15,524 nucleotides of DNA from Acidimicrobiia bacterium UBA4744 (GTDB lineage: Bacteria; Actinomycetota; Acidimicrobiia; Spongiisociales; UBA4744), in contig DHIO01000003.1 in NCBI GenBank assembly GCA_002403855.1, positions 1 through 15,524 of the forward strand. Direction: 5' to 3'. A model generated the notes under the pieces. The model had not been told where the DNA came from and did no database searches. It saw nothing but the letters and a program-made list of their open reading frames with translations. Made by a program: the position numbers and the translations under genes. Below, piece after piece: positions 1 to 7,139 of the stretch; position 1 is the stretch's first letter, and every line of letters begins with the position of its first letter.

Positions 1-237
1 GGCCAGCTTCCCGAGTGCCATGGCCGCTCCCGAAATGGCACCGCACATCCCGCCGGAATAGGCTATCCCGCCGTTGAGGGCCATGGCCGCCGATGAGTCC
101 TGCGGATCGGGTAGACCAAAAATCGTCTGCAGAGCGACCAGCGTGCTCTCTGCACAACCGTAGAAGTTGTCGTCGCGCAAGAAGGCCGAGCGAGCAGTCT
201 CGACCGCCTCGTCCCGTCGAGCCTGTTCATCGCTCAT
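1..237 (-). CDS. C_GCAxxG_C_C family protein, C-terminus cut by window edge
   Basis: The 79 visible codons start at ATG 237-235. They contain GCAESTL at about residues 28-34 and GGMCGAISGAAMALG near residues 62-76. This pattern (a GCAxx segment, then a Gly-rich helix with a further Cys) belongs to the C_GCAxxG_C_C family of putative small redox-active or metal-binding membrane-associated proteins, whose function is not established. The remaining family cysteines would lie beyond the window edge. The start codon overlaps the phosphoglycerate kinase stop codon (ATGA), so the gene is probably translationally coupled and is the fourth gene of the minus-strand operon. Family assignment is by motif recognition only; a role next to glycolytic enzymes is unknown. 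Confidence 0.75.
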   Translation of the reverse strand, partial: MSDEQARRDEAVETARSAFLRDDNFYGCAESTLVALQTIFGLPDPQDSSAAMALNGGIAYSGGMCGAISGAAMALGKLA

Positions 238-1475
238 AGGTCGCTTGCCGCTTTCTCCATGGCCTGGAGGAGCGGCAGGGGTTGGCCGCTCAGATACCTG
301 ATGAGTGCGCCACCGCCGGTGGATACAAAACCGATGTCGTTCAGATCGACGAATCGGCGTGCACTGGCGACGGTGTCGCCTCCGCCGATCACCGAATGGC
401 CTGCGGCAGCCGCGATCGTAGACCACAGTTCCCGGGTGCCTTCCGCTCCCACCTCGGACTCGTAGACGCCGGCCGGTCCGTTGACGAAGATGGTGGCTGC
501 CGACCTGAGGATCTCCCGGTACGCACCGATGGTATTGGTCCCGATGTCGATAATCGGAGCCGGGGCGGGAAGCTCGGCGACAGATAGCTCTACTCTCCGG
601 CCGCCATCGTCGTAGGCGATGTCGAGCGGCACCCGTATCTTGTCGCGGTAGTTTCGGAGATACTCGACGGCCGGTTCGACGAATACCTCGAGAGACCGGT
701 CACGGATGAAGGCCTCGGAAGGCTCTCCCAGGATGATCCCCTCTGCCATCAACATCACTTGACCCGTGATTCCGGCGGTGAGCACGACGTCGGCCACACC
801 GTCGGCCAGCACCTTGCGCATCATTGAGAAGGCATCCGAGATCTTCAAGCCGCCCAGTACGAAGACGCACGGGCGATCGGGGTTCTCCGCCACGCCGGAC
901 AGGGCATCGAGTTCCGCAACCAGGAGACGGCCTCCGGCAGTGGGGAGGAGTTCTTGGAAAGCAACCATGGAGGGGGCGTTGCGGTGGGCGGCGGCGAAAG
1001 CGTCGTTGACATAAGCGTCGAAGAGAGGCGCGAGGTTTCGCACCAGGTAGGTTCCGGTCATCTCGTCTGCGGTCAACTTGACCGCGTTCTCGAAGGTCGA
1101 AACCTCCTCGGTCAGGAAGCGGAGGTTGTCGAGGAGGAGAATTCCGCCGGGTTCCAGCCGTCCGATGGCATCTCGGGCGGCCGGACCGGCAACGTCGTCG
1201 ATGTAGCCCACCGAGCGCCCCAGCATCCCGCCGAGCAGGCGGGCGTGCTCCTCGAGTGAGACCAGATTGTGGTAGTCGAGGGTGTCGCCCTGGTGGGCTA
1301 TCAGGACGAGTCGCGCTCCGGCGTCGGCCAGGTCGCGGATGGTGGGCAGACTCTTCCGGAGCCGGTTGTCGTCCCGGATCGTACCGGTGGTCAGGTCGAT
1401 GGGGGAGTTGATGTCGACCCGCAGCAGGACCCGTTTTGCCCTGACGTCGAGGTCGTCAATAGAGCGGATCTTCAC
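234..1475 (-). CDS. pgk: Phosphoglycerate kinase, archaeal-type
   Basis: A 413-residue kinase that interconverts 1,3-bisphosphoglycerate + ADP and 3-phosphoglycerate + ATP in the cytosol. Visible PGK blocks are the N-terminal VLLRVDINSP (16-25), AHQGD (60-64), LLLDNLRF (113-120), YVNDAFAAAHR (155-165), GGLKISDAF (208-216), the nucleotide-domain VNGPAGVYE (331-339), IGGGDT (363-368) and STGGGA (385-390). The forms RVDINSP and AHQGD replace the usual bacterial RVDFNVP and SHLGRP, which points to the archaeal branch. Start is GTG 1475-1473, preceded by GGGAGG at about 5 nt. It follows the type II GAPDH gene by 18 nt, so consecutive glycolytic steps are co-transcribed. No frameshift or lost motif is apparent. 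Confidence 0.93.
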   Translation of the reverse strand: MKIRSIDDLDVRAKRVLLRVDINSPIDLTTGTIRDDNRLRKSLPTIRDLADAGARLVLIAHQGDTLDYHNLVSLEEHARLLGGMLGRSVGYIDDVAGPAARDAIGRLEPGGILLLDNLRFLTEEVSTFENAVKLTADEMTGTYLVRNLAPLFDAYVNDAFAAAHRNAPSMVAFQELLPTAGGRLLVAELDALSGVAENPDRPCVFVLGGLKISDAFSMMRKVLADGVADVVLTAGITGQVMLMAEGIILGEPSEAFIRDRSLEVFVEPAVEYLRNYRDKIRVPLDIAYDDGGRRVELSVAELPAPAPIIDIGTNTIGAYREILRSAATIFVNGPAGVYESEVGAEGTRELWSTIAAAAGHSVIGGGDTVASARRFVDLNDIGFVSTGGGALIRYLSGQPLPLLQAMEKAASDL

Positions 1476-1493
1476 TTGTCCTCCCGTCGAAGA

Positions 1494-2513
1494 TCAGACC
1501 ATACCGAGGTACTTGTTGGTCATCCCCACGGCTTGCAGGCGGTCTTCCTGCAACCGCAGCGAGGCGCGTATACCGTCGATCGTTTCGGGTATCACCACCG
1601 ACTCCTGAGGGATGTTGATGGCGAACATCACGTCGTCGCCGGACATTCCTACCGTCTCTTCGAACAGGCCCACCTCGTACATGTCCCCTCGCTTGTGGCC
1701 GAGGAACCGGGCGTAGTTGAACAGTGACGTGTTGGTAGTGAACCCGTCGGCAATACGCACCACGCGAATGCGGGGATGGGCCTCGAACGCTTCGATCACC
1801 TCTTCTTGGGTCGTCTTGGCCTCAGGGGTGGCGACGATGGTGATGATATGACCGTGGGTCACCGGGGTGTGCACCAGCAGGCCGGTCGCGTCGATGTGCG
1901 GCATGATGTTCATCAGGTCGACGGCCTGGTGATTGGGAATGGGTTCCATCAGCAGTGAGTCGACCAGCCCGCGGTGGGTATCACCCGGATCTGCGACCCG
2001 CCTGATGATGGTGATGGCGGTCTTCTCGATGCCGATTGCTCGGTCGAGGCAGTCCACGGTCCGAATGAGACCCGTCGTATTGCATGAGGTCAGCTTCAGG
2101 TAGCTCTGTCCAAGCCCTTTCTCGTAGTTGGCGTATCCGTGGAAGAAGACGTCGGCAACCTCGCCCTTTTCACCGCCCTGAAAGATGGCCTTCACTCCGT
2201 GTTCGACGTACTTCTCCTTGTTCTTGGCCCCGATTCCGGCCGGTGCCGAGTCCAACATGATGTCGACCTCCGCGAGGAGATCATCGAAGTCCCCCGAAAC
2301 GGGAATGCCGGCGCCGGCGAGGGCGTCGACGGCTCCGGGGGCGGCTGCAAACAGTCGGTAGGGCATTCCGCTCTCGGCAAGGGCGCGGACCGGGAGGGTT
2401 GGGGCAACATCGGCTACTCCGACCAATTCCATGTCTTCTTGCCGGGCCGCTCCGTCGGCCAATCGTTGCCCGATCACTCCAAAGCCCGCTACTCCAACCT
2501 TGACCTTGCTCAT
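1494..2513 (-). CDS. gap: Type II (archaeal-type) glyceraldehyde-3-phosphate dehydrogenase
   Basis: A 339-residue NAD(P)-dependent phosphorylating GAPDH of the archaeal class. The N-terminal Rossmann segment VGVAGFGVIGQRLADGA starts at residue 5. The catalytic cysteine is C144 in TSCNTTGL; VDIMLDSAPAGIG, IFQGGEKG and IRRVADPGDTHRG are further archaeal-class blocks. Classical bacterial GapA has SCTTN and a different dehydrogenase core, so this is not GapA. An upstream in-frame ATG at 2555 would lie inside the preceding gene. The start at 2513 was chosen because it gives the family N-terminus and has AGAGGAGG 8 nt upstream. It lies 13 nt after the dehydrogenase stop and 18 nt before pgk. Cofactor preference cannot be decided by eye. 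Confidence 0.93.
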   Translation of the reverse strand: MSKVKVGVAGFGVIGQRLADGAARQEDMELVGVADVAPTLPVRALAESGMPYRLFAAAPGAVDALAGAGIPVSGDFDDLLAEVDIMLDSAPAGIGAKNKEKYVEHGVKAIFQGGEKGEVADVFFHGYANYEKGLGQSYLKLTSCNTTGLIRTVDCLDRAIGIEKTAITIIRRVADPGDTHRGLVDSLLMEPIPNHQAVDLMNIMPHIDATGLLVHTPVTHGHIITIVATPEAKTTQEEVIEAFEAHPRIRVVRIADGFTTNTSLFNYARFLGHKRGDMYEVGLFEETVGMSGDDVMFAINIPQESVVIPETIDGIRASLRLQEDRLQAVGMTNKYLGMV

Positions 2514-2526
2514 CGTCGAACCTCCT

Positions 2527-3618
2527 CTATGCACCGGCTCGCATCGCTTGCTCAACGGCCGCCCCGACTTCGTCGGTTGTGTTGTTGCCCCCCATGTCCC
2601 GGGTGCGGACGTTTCCCGCCGCCAGGGTCGAGGCGATCGCTCGTTGGACCTGCGCTCCGGCTTGTGCCTGGTCGAGATGCTCGAGCATCATCCGCACCGC
2701 CTCAATCGAGGCGATCGGATTGACGATCCGCTTCCCGGTGTACTTGGGGGCGGAGCCGTGGATCGGTTCAAACATCGACGGATAAGACTTCTCGGGGTTC
2801 ACGTTTCCGCCGGCTGCGAACCCCATGCCTCCCTGGAGCATCGCTCCGAGATCGGTAATGATGTCCCCGAAGAGATTCGACGCCACAACCACGTCGAACC
2901 AGTCCGGGTTCTTGACGAACCACATGGTGAGCGCATCAACCAGGGCCATGTCCGTTTCGATGTCGGGATAATCCTTGGCCACGTAGTCGTACGTTTCGTC
3001 CCAGAACACCATCGAGTAGTTCAAAGCATTCGACTTGGTGCAGTTGGTGACTCGTCCTACCTTCTCGCCGTTGCCGAGCTTGGCCCGGCTTCGGGCCGCT
3101 TCGAACCCGTAGCGTATGGCCCGTTCGCATCCCTTCCAGGTGAAGATGCCGGTCTGCAGAGCGAAGGCATCCGGAGTGCCCCGCTTGAAGAAGCCCCCAT
3201 TGTGGGAGTATTCACCCTCGGTATTCTCTCGAACCACCAGGATGTCGACGGTTTCCGGGGTGGCCGTGGAGATCGGGGTGGCCACGCCGGGGTAGAGCCT
3301 GATGGGGCGCAGGTTGACGTACTGATCGAACCCTTTTCTGATCTTCAGCAGCATCTCCAGCGAAACATGGTCGGCCACCTTGGCGGCGTCGCCGATGCAG
3401 CCCAGGAAGATCGCATCAAATCCGCCGAGCGTCTCCAACGCATCTGCCGGCATCATCTCGCCGAGTTCCAGGTAGCGATCGCACGACCAGTCGAACGATT
3501 CGGTTGTGACCTCGAAACCGTGGATGTCGGCGGCTGTGTTGAGGATGCGGACGGCTTCCTCGGAGATCTCGGCGCCGACCCCGTCTCCCGGTATCACCGC
3601 GATCCGATACGACTCCAT
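2527..3618 (-). CDS. Tartrate/D-malate/isopropylmalate-type beta-decarboxylating dehydrogenase
   Basis: A 363-residue member of the isocitrate/isopropylmalate dehydrogenase superfamily, which oxidises and decarboxylates 2-hydroxy acids with NAD and a divalent metal. Visible are IAVIPGDGVGAE (6-17), FDQYVNLRPIRLYPG (97-111), ENTEGEY with Tyr137, TKSNALN with Lys195, Asp228, the ASNLFGDIITDLGAM block with metal-binding Asp252 and Asp256, and IHGSAP (286-291). The QYVNLRP..ENTEGEY version is most like tartrate dehydrogenase/decarboxylase and D-malate dehydrogenase, rather than LeuB. Substrate therefore remains open. Start ATG 3618 has GAGGAGG 6 nt upstream; the longer frame upstream has no family similarity. 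It is the first gene of the operon with gap and pgk. A role in the leucine pathway is less likely because no leuC or leuD is near. Confidence 0.88.
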   Translation of the reverse strand: MESYRIAVIPGDGVGAEISEEAVRILNTAADIHGFEVTTESFDWSCDRYLELGEMMPADALETLGGFDAIFLGCIGDAAKVADHVSLEMLLKIRKGFDQYVNLRPIRLYPGVATPISTATPETVDILVVRENTEGEYSHNGGFFKRGTPDAFALQTGIFTWKGCERAIRYGFEAARSRAKLGNGEKVGRVTNCTKSNALNYSMVFWDETYDYVAKDYPDIETDMALVDALTMWFVKNPDWFDVVVASNLFGDIITDLGAMLQGGMGFAAGGNVNPEKSYPSMFEPIHGSAPKYTGKRIVNPIASIEAVRMMLEHLDQAQAGAQVQRAIASTLAAGNVRTRDMGGNNTTDEVGAAVEQAMRAGA

Positions 3619-3658
3619 GCGCGCCTCCTCAAGTGTCGGTTGCGGTTTGTCGTCTCGA

Positions 3659-3686
3659 AGACTACCGATCGCCGATCGAGGGCCAA
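3659..3686 (-). promoter_or_regulatory. Putative sigma70-type promoter of the dehydrogenase-gap-pgk operon
   Basis: On the minus strand TTGGCC (3686-3681) and TAGTCT (3664-3659) are separated by 16 nt. This would place transcription start near 3652 and give a leader of about 34 nt ahead of the GAGGAGG ribosome binding site. Both hexamers are weak matches, so this is inference. Confidence 0.3.
3666..3678. promoter_or_regulatory. Palindrome in the putative promoter spacer (possible operator)
   Basis: CGATCG-C-CGATCG is a perfect 6-bp inverted repeat around one base. It sits between the proposed -35 and -10 boxes of the minus-strand operon, and a second short palindrome CGATAATCG lies at 3691-3699. 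The placement suits a repressor site, but CGATCG is a common word in GC-rich genomes. Confidence 0.3.
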
Positions 3687-3930
3687 AAACCGATAATCGA
3701 TCACCGGTCGCGGCTGCGAACCGCGGCCGTCTCGGGGTTGTGGGGGGATTCATCGCGAGGGTTGTCTGCGTTTGCGGCGGCCTTTGTGGCCTGCCCTTCT
3801 CCGGTGGCCGGGTGCTCAGACGCGGCCGGGACGGGTGGTCTACACCTCTTCGGTCCGCTTGCCGGCCGGGGTGGAGCGGCCGGCCGGGGGACCCTGGTGG
3901 GAGTGGTGACGGCCCGGTTGCGATGTGCGG
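3687..3930. other. Intergenic stretch between the operon promoter and the DUF4190 gene
   Basis: No convincing gene is seen. Translations are Pro/Arg/Gly-rich with no recognisable domain. A GC-rich hairpin, CCGGCCGG at 3862-3869 with CCGGCCGG at 3880-3887, lies downstream of the minus-strand DUF4190 gene. It has no T tract, so a terminator role is uncertain. Confidence 0.4.
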
Positions 3931-4218
3931 TCAAGCCGGGGGCGCGGTCACCACGACGATCAGGACGAACAAAGCGGTGATGAACCCGATCGCTCCGGTG
4001 ACGATGCCGCCCAGGGCCAATCCCCGGCCTTGCAGCCCGTAGGGAGCCAGAGCGATCTCCTTCCGGGCGCGGCGGCCCGACAGTATGGCCAGAAACCCGA
4101 AGATCCCCCAGGCCACGCCGAACAGCAACCACAGCGGCGACAGCACTCCCAAGACGAGGGAGAGGACGGCCAGCCCGCTGTAGCGGAGTTCGGGTGGTGG
4201 GGACGGTTCGTCGGTCAT
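3931..4218 (-). CDS. Small DUF4190-type membrane protein
   Basis: A 95-residue protein with a short Pro-rich cytoplasmic-looking N-terminus. A long hydrophobic region covers about residues 15-47, probably one or two membrane segments. A basic loop with GRRARKEI and LQGRGLALGGIV follows, then a second hydrophobic segment at about 68-92. The arrangement of hydrophobic hairpin, basic Arg-rich turn, RGLALGGIV and hydrophobic hairpin is the DUF4190 pattern common in actinobacteria. The function is not established. The gene is divergent from the GMC oxidoreductase, with about 97 nt between starts if the oxidoreductase begins at 4316. A 428-residue frame covering this locus on the same strand is a shadow. 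Confidence 0.75.
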   Translation of the reverse strand: MTDEPSPPPELRYSGLAVLSLVLGVLSPLWLLFGVAWGIFGFLAILSGRRARKEIALAPYGLQGRGLALGGIVTGAIGFITALFVLIVVVTAPPA

Positions 4219-4315
4219 GGTGCTTCGGCGACGGGCGAAACCTTACCGGAGCCGACCGAACTCTGCCGAAATCTGCTCGGTAGGATGGCATCTCTCGGTG
4301 AAAGGACGGCGGAGC

Positions 4316-5995
4316 TTGCCGGGCGCCGACTACGACGTGCTGGTTATCGGAAGCGGGTTCGGCGGAAGTGTGACGGCGCTCCGTCTGTCCGAGAAGGGGT
4401 ACCGGGTGGGGGTACTGGAGGCTGGTAGGCGTTGGGACGCCAGCTCGCTTCCTACCACCAATTGGAACCTGCGCAAGTTCCTGTGGTTTCCCAAGCTGGG
4501 TTTGCGGGGCACCCAACGGCTCAGTCTGCTCAATCACGCCCTGGCGCTGTCCGGAGCCGGCGTGGGAGGGGGGTCGCTGGTTTGGGGCAACGTCTGCTAC
4601 GAGCCGCACGGGGTCGCCCTGCGCGATCCCCAGTGGGGTCATATCACCGATTGGGAAGACGAACTGGCCCCTCACTTCGACCAGGCGCGCCGCATGTTGG
4701 GGGTCCAGAGCATTCCCGCCGAATCCGCATCGGACGGCGTACTTCGCTCTGTTGCCGATCACTTCGGGGTTGGTGACACCTTCGCCTTGACGCAGGTGGC
4801 GGTGCACTTCGGCCAGAAAGGCATCGAAGAGCCCGATCCGTACTTCGGAGGCGAGGGACCCACTCGGACCGGCTGTATCGAATGCGGCGGTTGTATGGTC
4901 GGTTGCCGGTACAACGCCAAGAACACCTTGGACAAGAACTACCTCTACCTGGCCGAGAAGCACGGAGTGGTGGTCCATCCCGAGCATCAGGCAGTAGACG
5001 TGATGCCGCTGGACGGAGGAGCGTATCGAGTAGTGACCGAACGACCCGGGGCCTGGTTTCGCAAGCGATCACGGTCGTTCATCGCCGAACAGGTCGTGTT
5101 CGCAGCCGGGGCCTTGGGCACGGCCCGACTTCTCCACTCCCTCCGGGCCAAGGGCCGGCTCGCTGACCTCTCGCCGCGACTGGGATACCACGTACGGACC
5201 AATTCCGAGACGATAGTGGGGGCCGTCGCCGATGATCTGTCAGTCGACTACTCCCAAGGTGTCGCCATCACTTCGTCTATCCATCCGGAATCGCATACCC
5301 ATATTGAGGCCGTTCGCTATCCGGCGAGGAGCAACGCGATGTTGCTCCTGGGGACGATTCTCGTCGATGGTGGGGGGAACATCCCCAGGTGGGCGCGTTT
5401 TGTGACCGCCTGCCTGCGACATCCGATTGCATTCCTGCGTTCGTTGTCCGTGTACCGGTGGTCGGAACGGACGGTGATCTTTCTGGTCATGCAGAGCCTG
5501 GACAACAGCCTTCGCCTGCGGTTTCGCGATGGGCCGTTCGGGCGGCGGCCGGTGACCGAACAGGAGACCGGCAAACCGAGCCCCACCTACATCCCCACGG
5601 CCAACGAGGCCGCCCGGGTAGCCGCCGCCCGGATCCGGGGACGGCCGATGAGCAGCATCAACGAGGTGCTGCTCGACACCCCTGTCACGGCCCATCTGCT
5701 GGGAGGAGCCTGCATCGGCGACTCGCCCGAGACCGGGGTGATCGACGCCTACCAGCGTATCTTCGGGCATGAAGGACTCCATGTGATGGACGGGGCGGCG
5801 GTTACCGCCAATCTCGGTGTCAACCCTTCGTTGACCATCACCGCCATGGCGGAACGGGCCATCTCGATGTGGCCGAACAAGGGTCAAACTGATCCACGCC
5901 CGCCTTTGGGCGAGCCGTATGAGCGGGTGGACTCAGTTGCGCCGCTCCGACCGGTTGTGCCCGCCGGAGCCTCCGCTGCTCTCAGCCGACCCTGA
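4316..5995 (+). CDS. GMC-family FAD oxidoreductase, cholesterol oxidase (ChoD)-like
   Basis: A FAD-dependent oxidoreductase of the glucose-methanol-choline family; the sequence closely follows the mycobacterial ChoD pattern. The FAD-binding GSGFGG and VLEAGRRW are at the N-terminus. GAGVGGGSLVWGN, DPQWGHITDW and HFDQARRMLGV follow, then a cysteine cluster CIECGGCMVGC (C187, C190, C193, C197) and RTNSE. The C-terminal GGACIGDSPETGVID and DGAAVTANLGVNPSLTI form the usual GMC end. I chose TTG 4316 because AAAGGA lies 9 nt upstream and the protein then begins MPGADYDVLVIGSG, the family N-terminus. GTG 4298 and ATG 4217 are in-frame alternatives. Whether the substrate is cholesterol is unknown; ChoD-type proteins may act on other sterols or alcohols. 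No signal peptide is seen. Confidence 0.88.
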   Translation: MPGADYDVLVIGSGFGGSVTALRLSEKGYRVGVLEAGRRWDASSLPTTNWNLRKFLWFPKLGLRGTQRLSLLNHALALSGAGVGGGSLVWGNVCYEPHGVALRDPQWGHITDWEDELAPHFDQARRMLGVQSIPAESASDGVLRSVADHFGVGDTFALTQVAVHFGQKGIEEPDPYFGGEGPTRTGCIECGGCMVGCRYNAKNTLDKNYLYLAEKHGVVVHPEHQAVDVMPLDGGAYRVVTERPGAWFRKRSRSFIAEQVVFAAGALGTARLLHSLRAKGRLADLSPRLGYHVRTNSETIVGAVADDLSVDYSQGVAITSSIHPESHTHIEAVRYPARSNAMLLLGTILVDGGGNIPRWARFVTACLRHPIAFLRSLSVYRWSERTVIFLVMQSLDNSLRLRFRDGPFGRRPVTEQETGKPSPTYIPTANEAARVAAARIRGRPMSSINEVLLDTPVTAHLLGGACIGDSPETGVIDAYQRIFGHEGLHVMDGAAVTANLGVNPSLTITAMAERAISMWPNKGQTDPRPPLGEPYERVDSVAPLRPVVPAGASAALSRP

Positions 5996-6061
5996 TGCTT
6001 TCGCTTCGCGGCGTGCCCGATCGCCGCCATTAGAGTGTCGGCGGCAGGAGCAGGAGGGGAG

Positions 6062-6916
6062 ATGCGACGCGTAACGGCGGCGTTCGACCTGACGCCCGTG
6101 GGACGGCGCGTGGTGGAACGAGCCCGGTTGCTGGCCGAGCAATTCGAAACGCATCTGGAGTTGCTGCACGTGTTCGATACTTGTGAAGACTCCTTCCTCA
6201 CCGAGGACGAGGCACGATTCCTCACAGACCACCGCCGTACGGCCGCAGCCGTGCTGGTCGACTGGGTGGCCGGCCGGACCTCTGCGCCCGTCGAGTTCGA
6301 GGTGAGTAAGGGCGCTCCATCGACCCAGGTCGCGCGTCTGGCTCGCCATGCGGACCTGCTCGTCACCGGAACATCTTCGGTCGACGCCGCCCAGCTCGGT
6401 CCGGTGACCCGGCGGTTGGCCCGCAAGGCTCGCCCACCGGTGCTCGCCGTGCGGAGGCAACCTCGCGTCCCGTACCGTCGCGTGGTTGCTGCGGTGGACC
6501 TGTCCGAGCACTCCCGACAGGCAGTCGAGCTGGCCGGCGCACTTGCCCCCGATGGCGATCTCACCGTTGTATACGCGCTGTCGCCTCGCTCCGACGTTCT
6601 GCTCGGACAGAGCCGGCTTTTTGAACAGGATGCTGCGCAACGGCGCGACGATCGCCTGGCTCGAGCCCAATCCGCGCTCGATGAGTTCACGGCTCCCTGG
6701 GGCGACGGCCTCCGCAACATGATCTTCGAGGGACCGCCCTCCCAGGCCATCGAGGAGGCCGTCCGGCGGCGCGGCGCCGATCTGGTCACCGTCGCCAGCC
6801 GCGGCGCCGGAGCCACTCCGATGGTGCTATTGGGGGGCACTGCGGAGGAGATCATGTCGGCTGCCCCCTGTGACGTCGCCGTTGCCCGTGTTGAGGGAGC
6901 CTTTCGCAGACCCTGA
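6062..6916 (+). CDS. Universal stress protein with two Usp domains
   Basis: A 284-residue cytoplasmic protein made of two Usp alpha/beta domains (about 1-135 and 140-280). Domain 1 begins RRVTAAFDLTP and ends LARKARPPVLAV. Domain 2 begins YRRVVAAVDLSEHS and contains TVASRGAGATPMVLLGGT with EEIMSAAPCDVAVAR, the classic Usp nucleotide-binding loop and C-terminal strand. The loop is better preserved in domain 2, so ATP binding, if any, is expected there. Start ATG 6062 follows AGGAGGGGAG directly; an ATG-equivalent 27 nt earlier lacks a better site. It lies 66 nt after the oxidoreductase on the same strand, so co-transcription is possible. The partner process is unknown. Confidence 0.88.
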   Translation: MRRVTAAFDLTPVGRRVVERARLLAEQFETHLELLHVFDTCEDSFLTEDEARFLTDHRRTAAAVLVDWVAGRTSAPVEFEVSKGAPSTQVARLARHADLLVTGTSSVDAAQLGPVTRRLARKARPPVLAVRRQPRVPYRRVVAAVDLSEHSRQAVELAGALAPDGDLTVVYALSPRSDVLLGQSRLFEQDAAQRRDDRLARAQSALDEFTAPWGDGLRNMIFEGPPSQAIEEAVRRRGADLVTVASRGAGATPMVLLGGTAEEIMSAAPCDVAVARVEGAFRRP

Positions 6917-6948
6917 TACCCGGCGGGACACCTACCATCCGTATGCGG

Positions 6949-6990
6949 TGGGGCCCCTGGCTGAGTCGGTCGGAGCACTGGACTCACAAC
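6949..6990 (+). pseudogene. Degenerate tRNA 5'-half (acceptor, D-arm, anticodon 5' side)
   Basis: This stretch matches the 5' half of the complete tRNA at 11113: TGGGGCCC is identical and about 26 of the next 34 bases match without gaps, through AGTCGGTC, GAGCA and GGACTCA. After the anticodon loop the similarity stops; no anticodon 3' stem, T-arm or acceptor 3' strand follows, so it cannot be a functional tRNA. It leads directly into the left copy of the 90-bp repeat. It is a tRNA fragment of the kind left by integration or recombination. Confidence 0.5.
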
Positions 6991-7068
6991 GATCCCGGAC
7001 TGAACGCTGCGCTCACGTGCGAAGACCGAAGTCAGACCAGAGCGAAAACCCGAGACTTGTCTGCTCTA
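6979..7068 (+). repeat. Left copy of diverged 90-bp direct repeat
   Basis: It aligns without gaps to 8910-8999, with about 64 of 90 positions identical by hand count. The best-kept blocks are ACGAT.CCGGAC.GAACGCTG, GAAGACC, GCGAAAA and GTCTGC. The two copies flank the MarR, pirin and broken VOC genes. The 5' end overlaps the degenerate tRNA half. Confidence 0.6.
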
Positions 7069-7139
7069 GCCGAGCTGCGCCGCCCACCATATCGAACCAC
7101 GCACCGCGATCATCGCTCCTGCCATGTCAGGCGCGAACG

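Noticed and set aside
2431..3696. Plus-strand 421-residue open frame
   Set aside because: Antisense to the dehydrogenase gene, which has full family motifs; the plus-strand translation has none.
4217..4315. N-terminal extension of the ChoD-like protein from ATG 4217
   Set aside because: These 33 residues (Arg-rich, no signal-peptide character) are absent from the family, overlap the divergent DUF4190 start, and TTG 4316 has a better-placed ribosome site.
3701..4987. Minus-strand 428-residue open frame
   Set aside because: It lies antisense to the ChoD-like gene and out of frame with the DUF4190 gene; no domain is recognisable and composition is that of a GC-rich shadow.
5884..6987. Minus-strand 367-residue open frame
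   Set aside because: Antisense to the universal stress protein; Ser/Arg/Ala-rich with no motifs.
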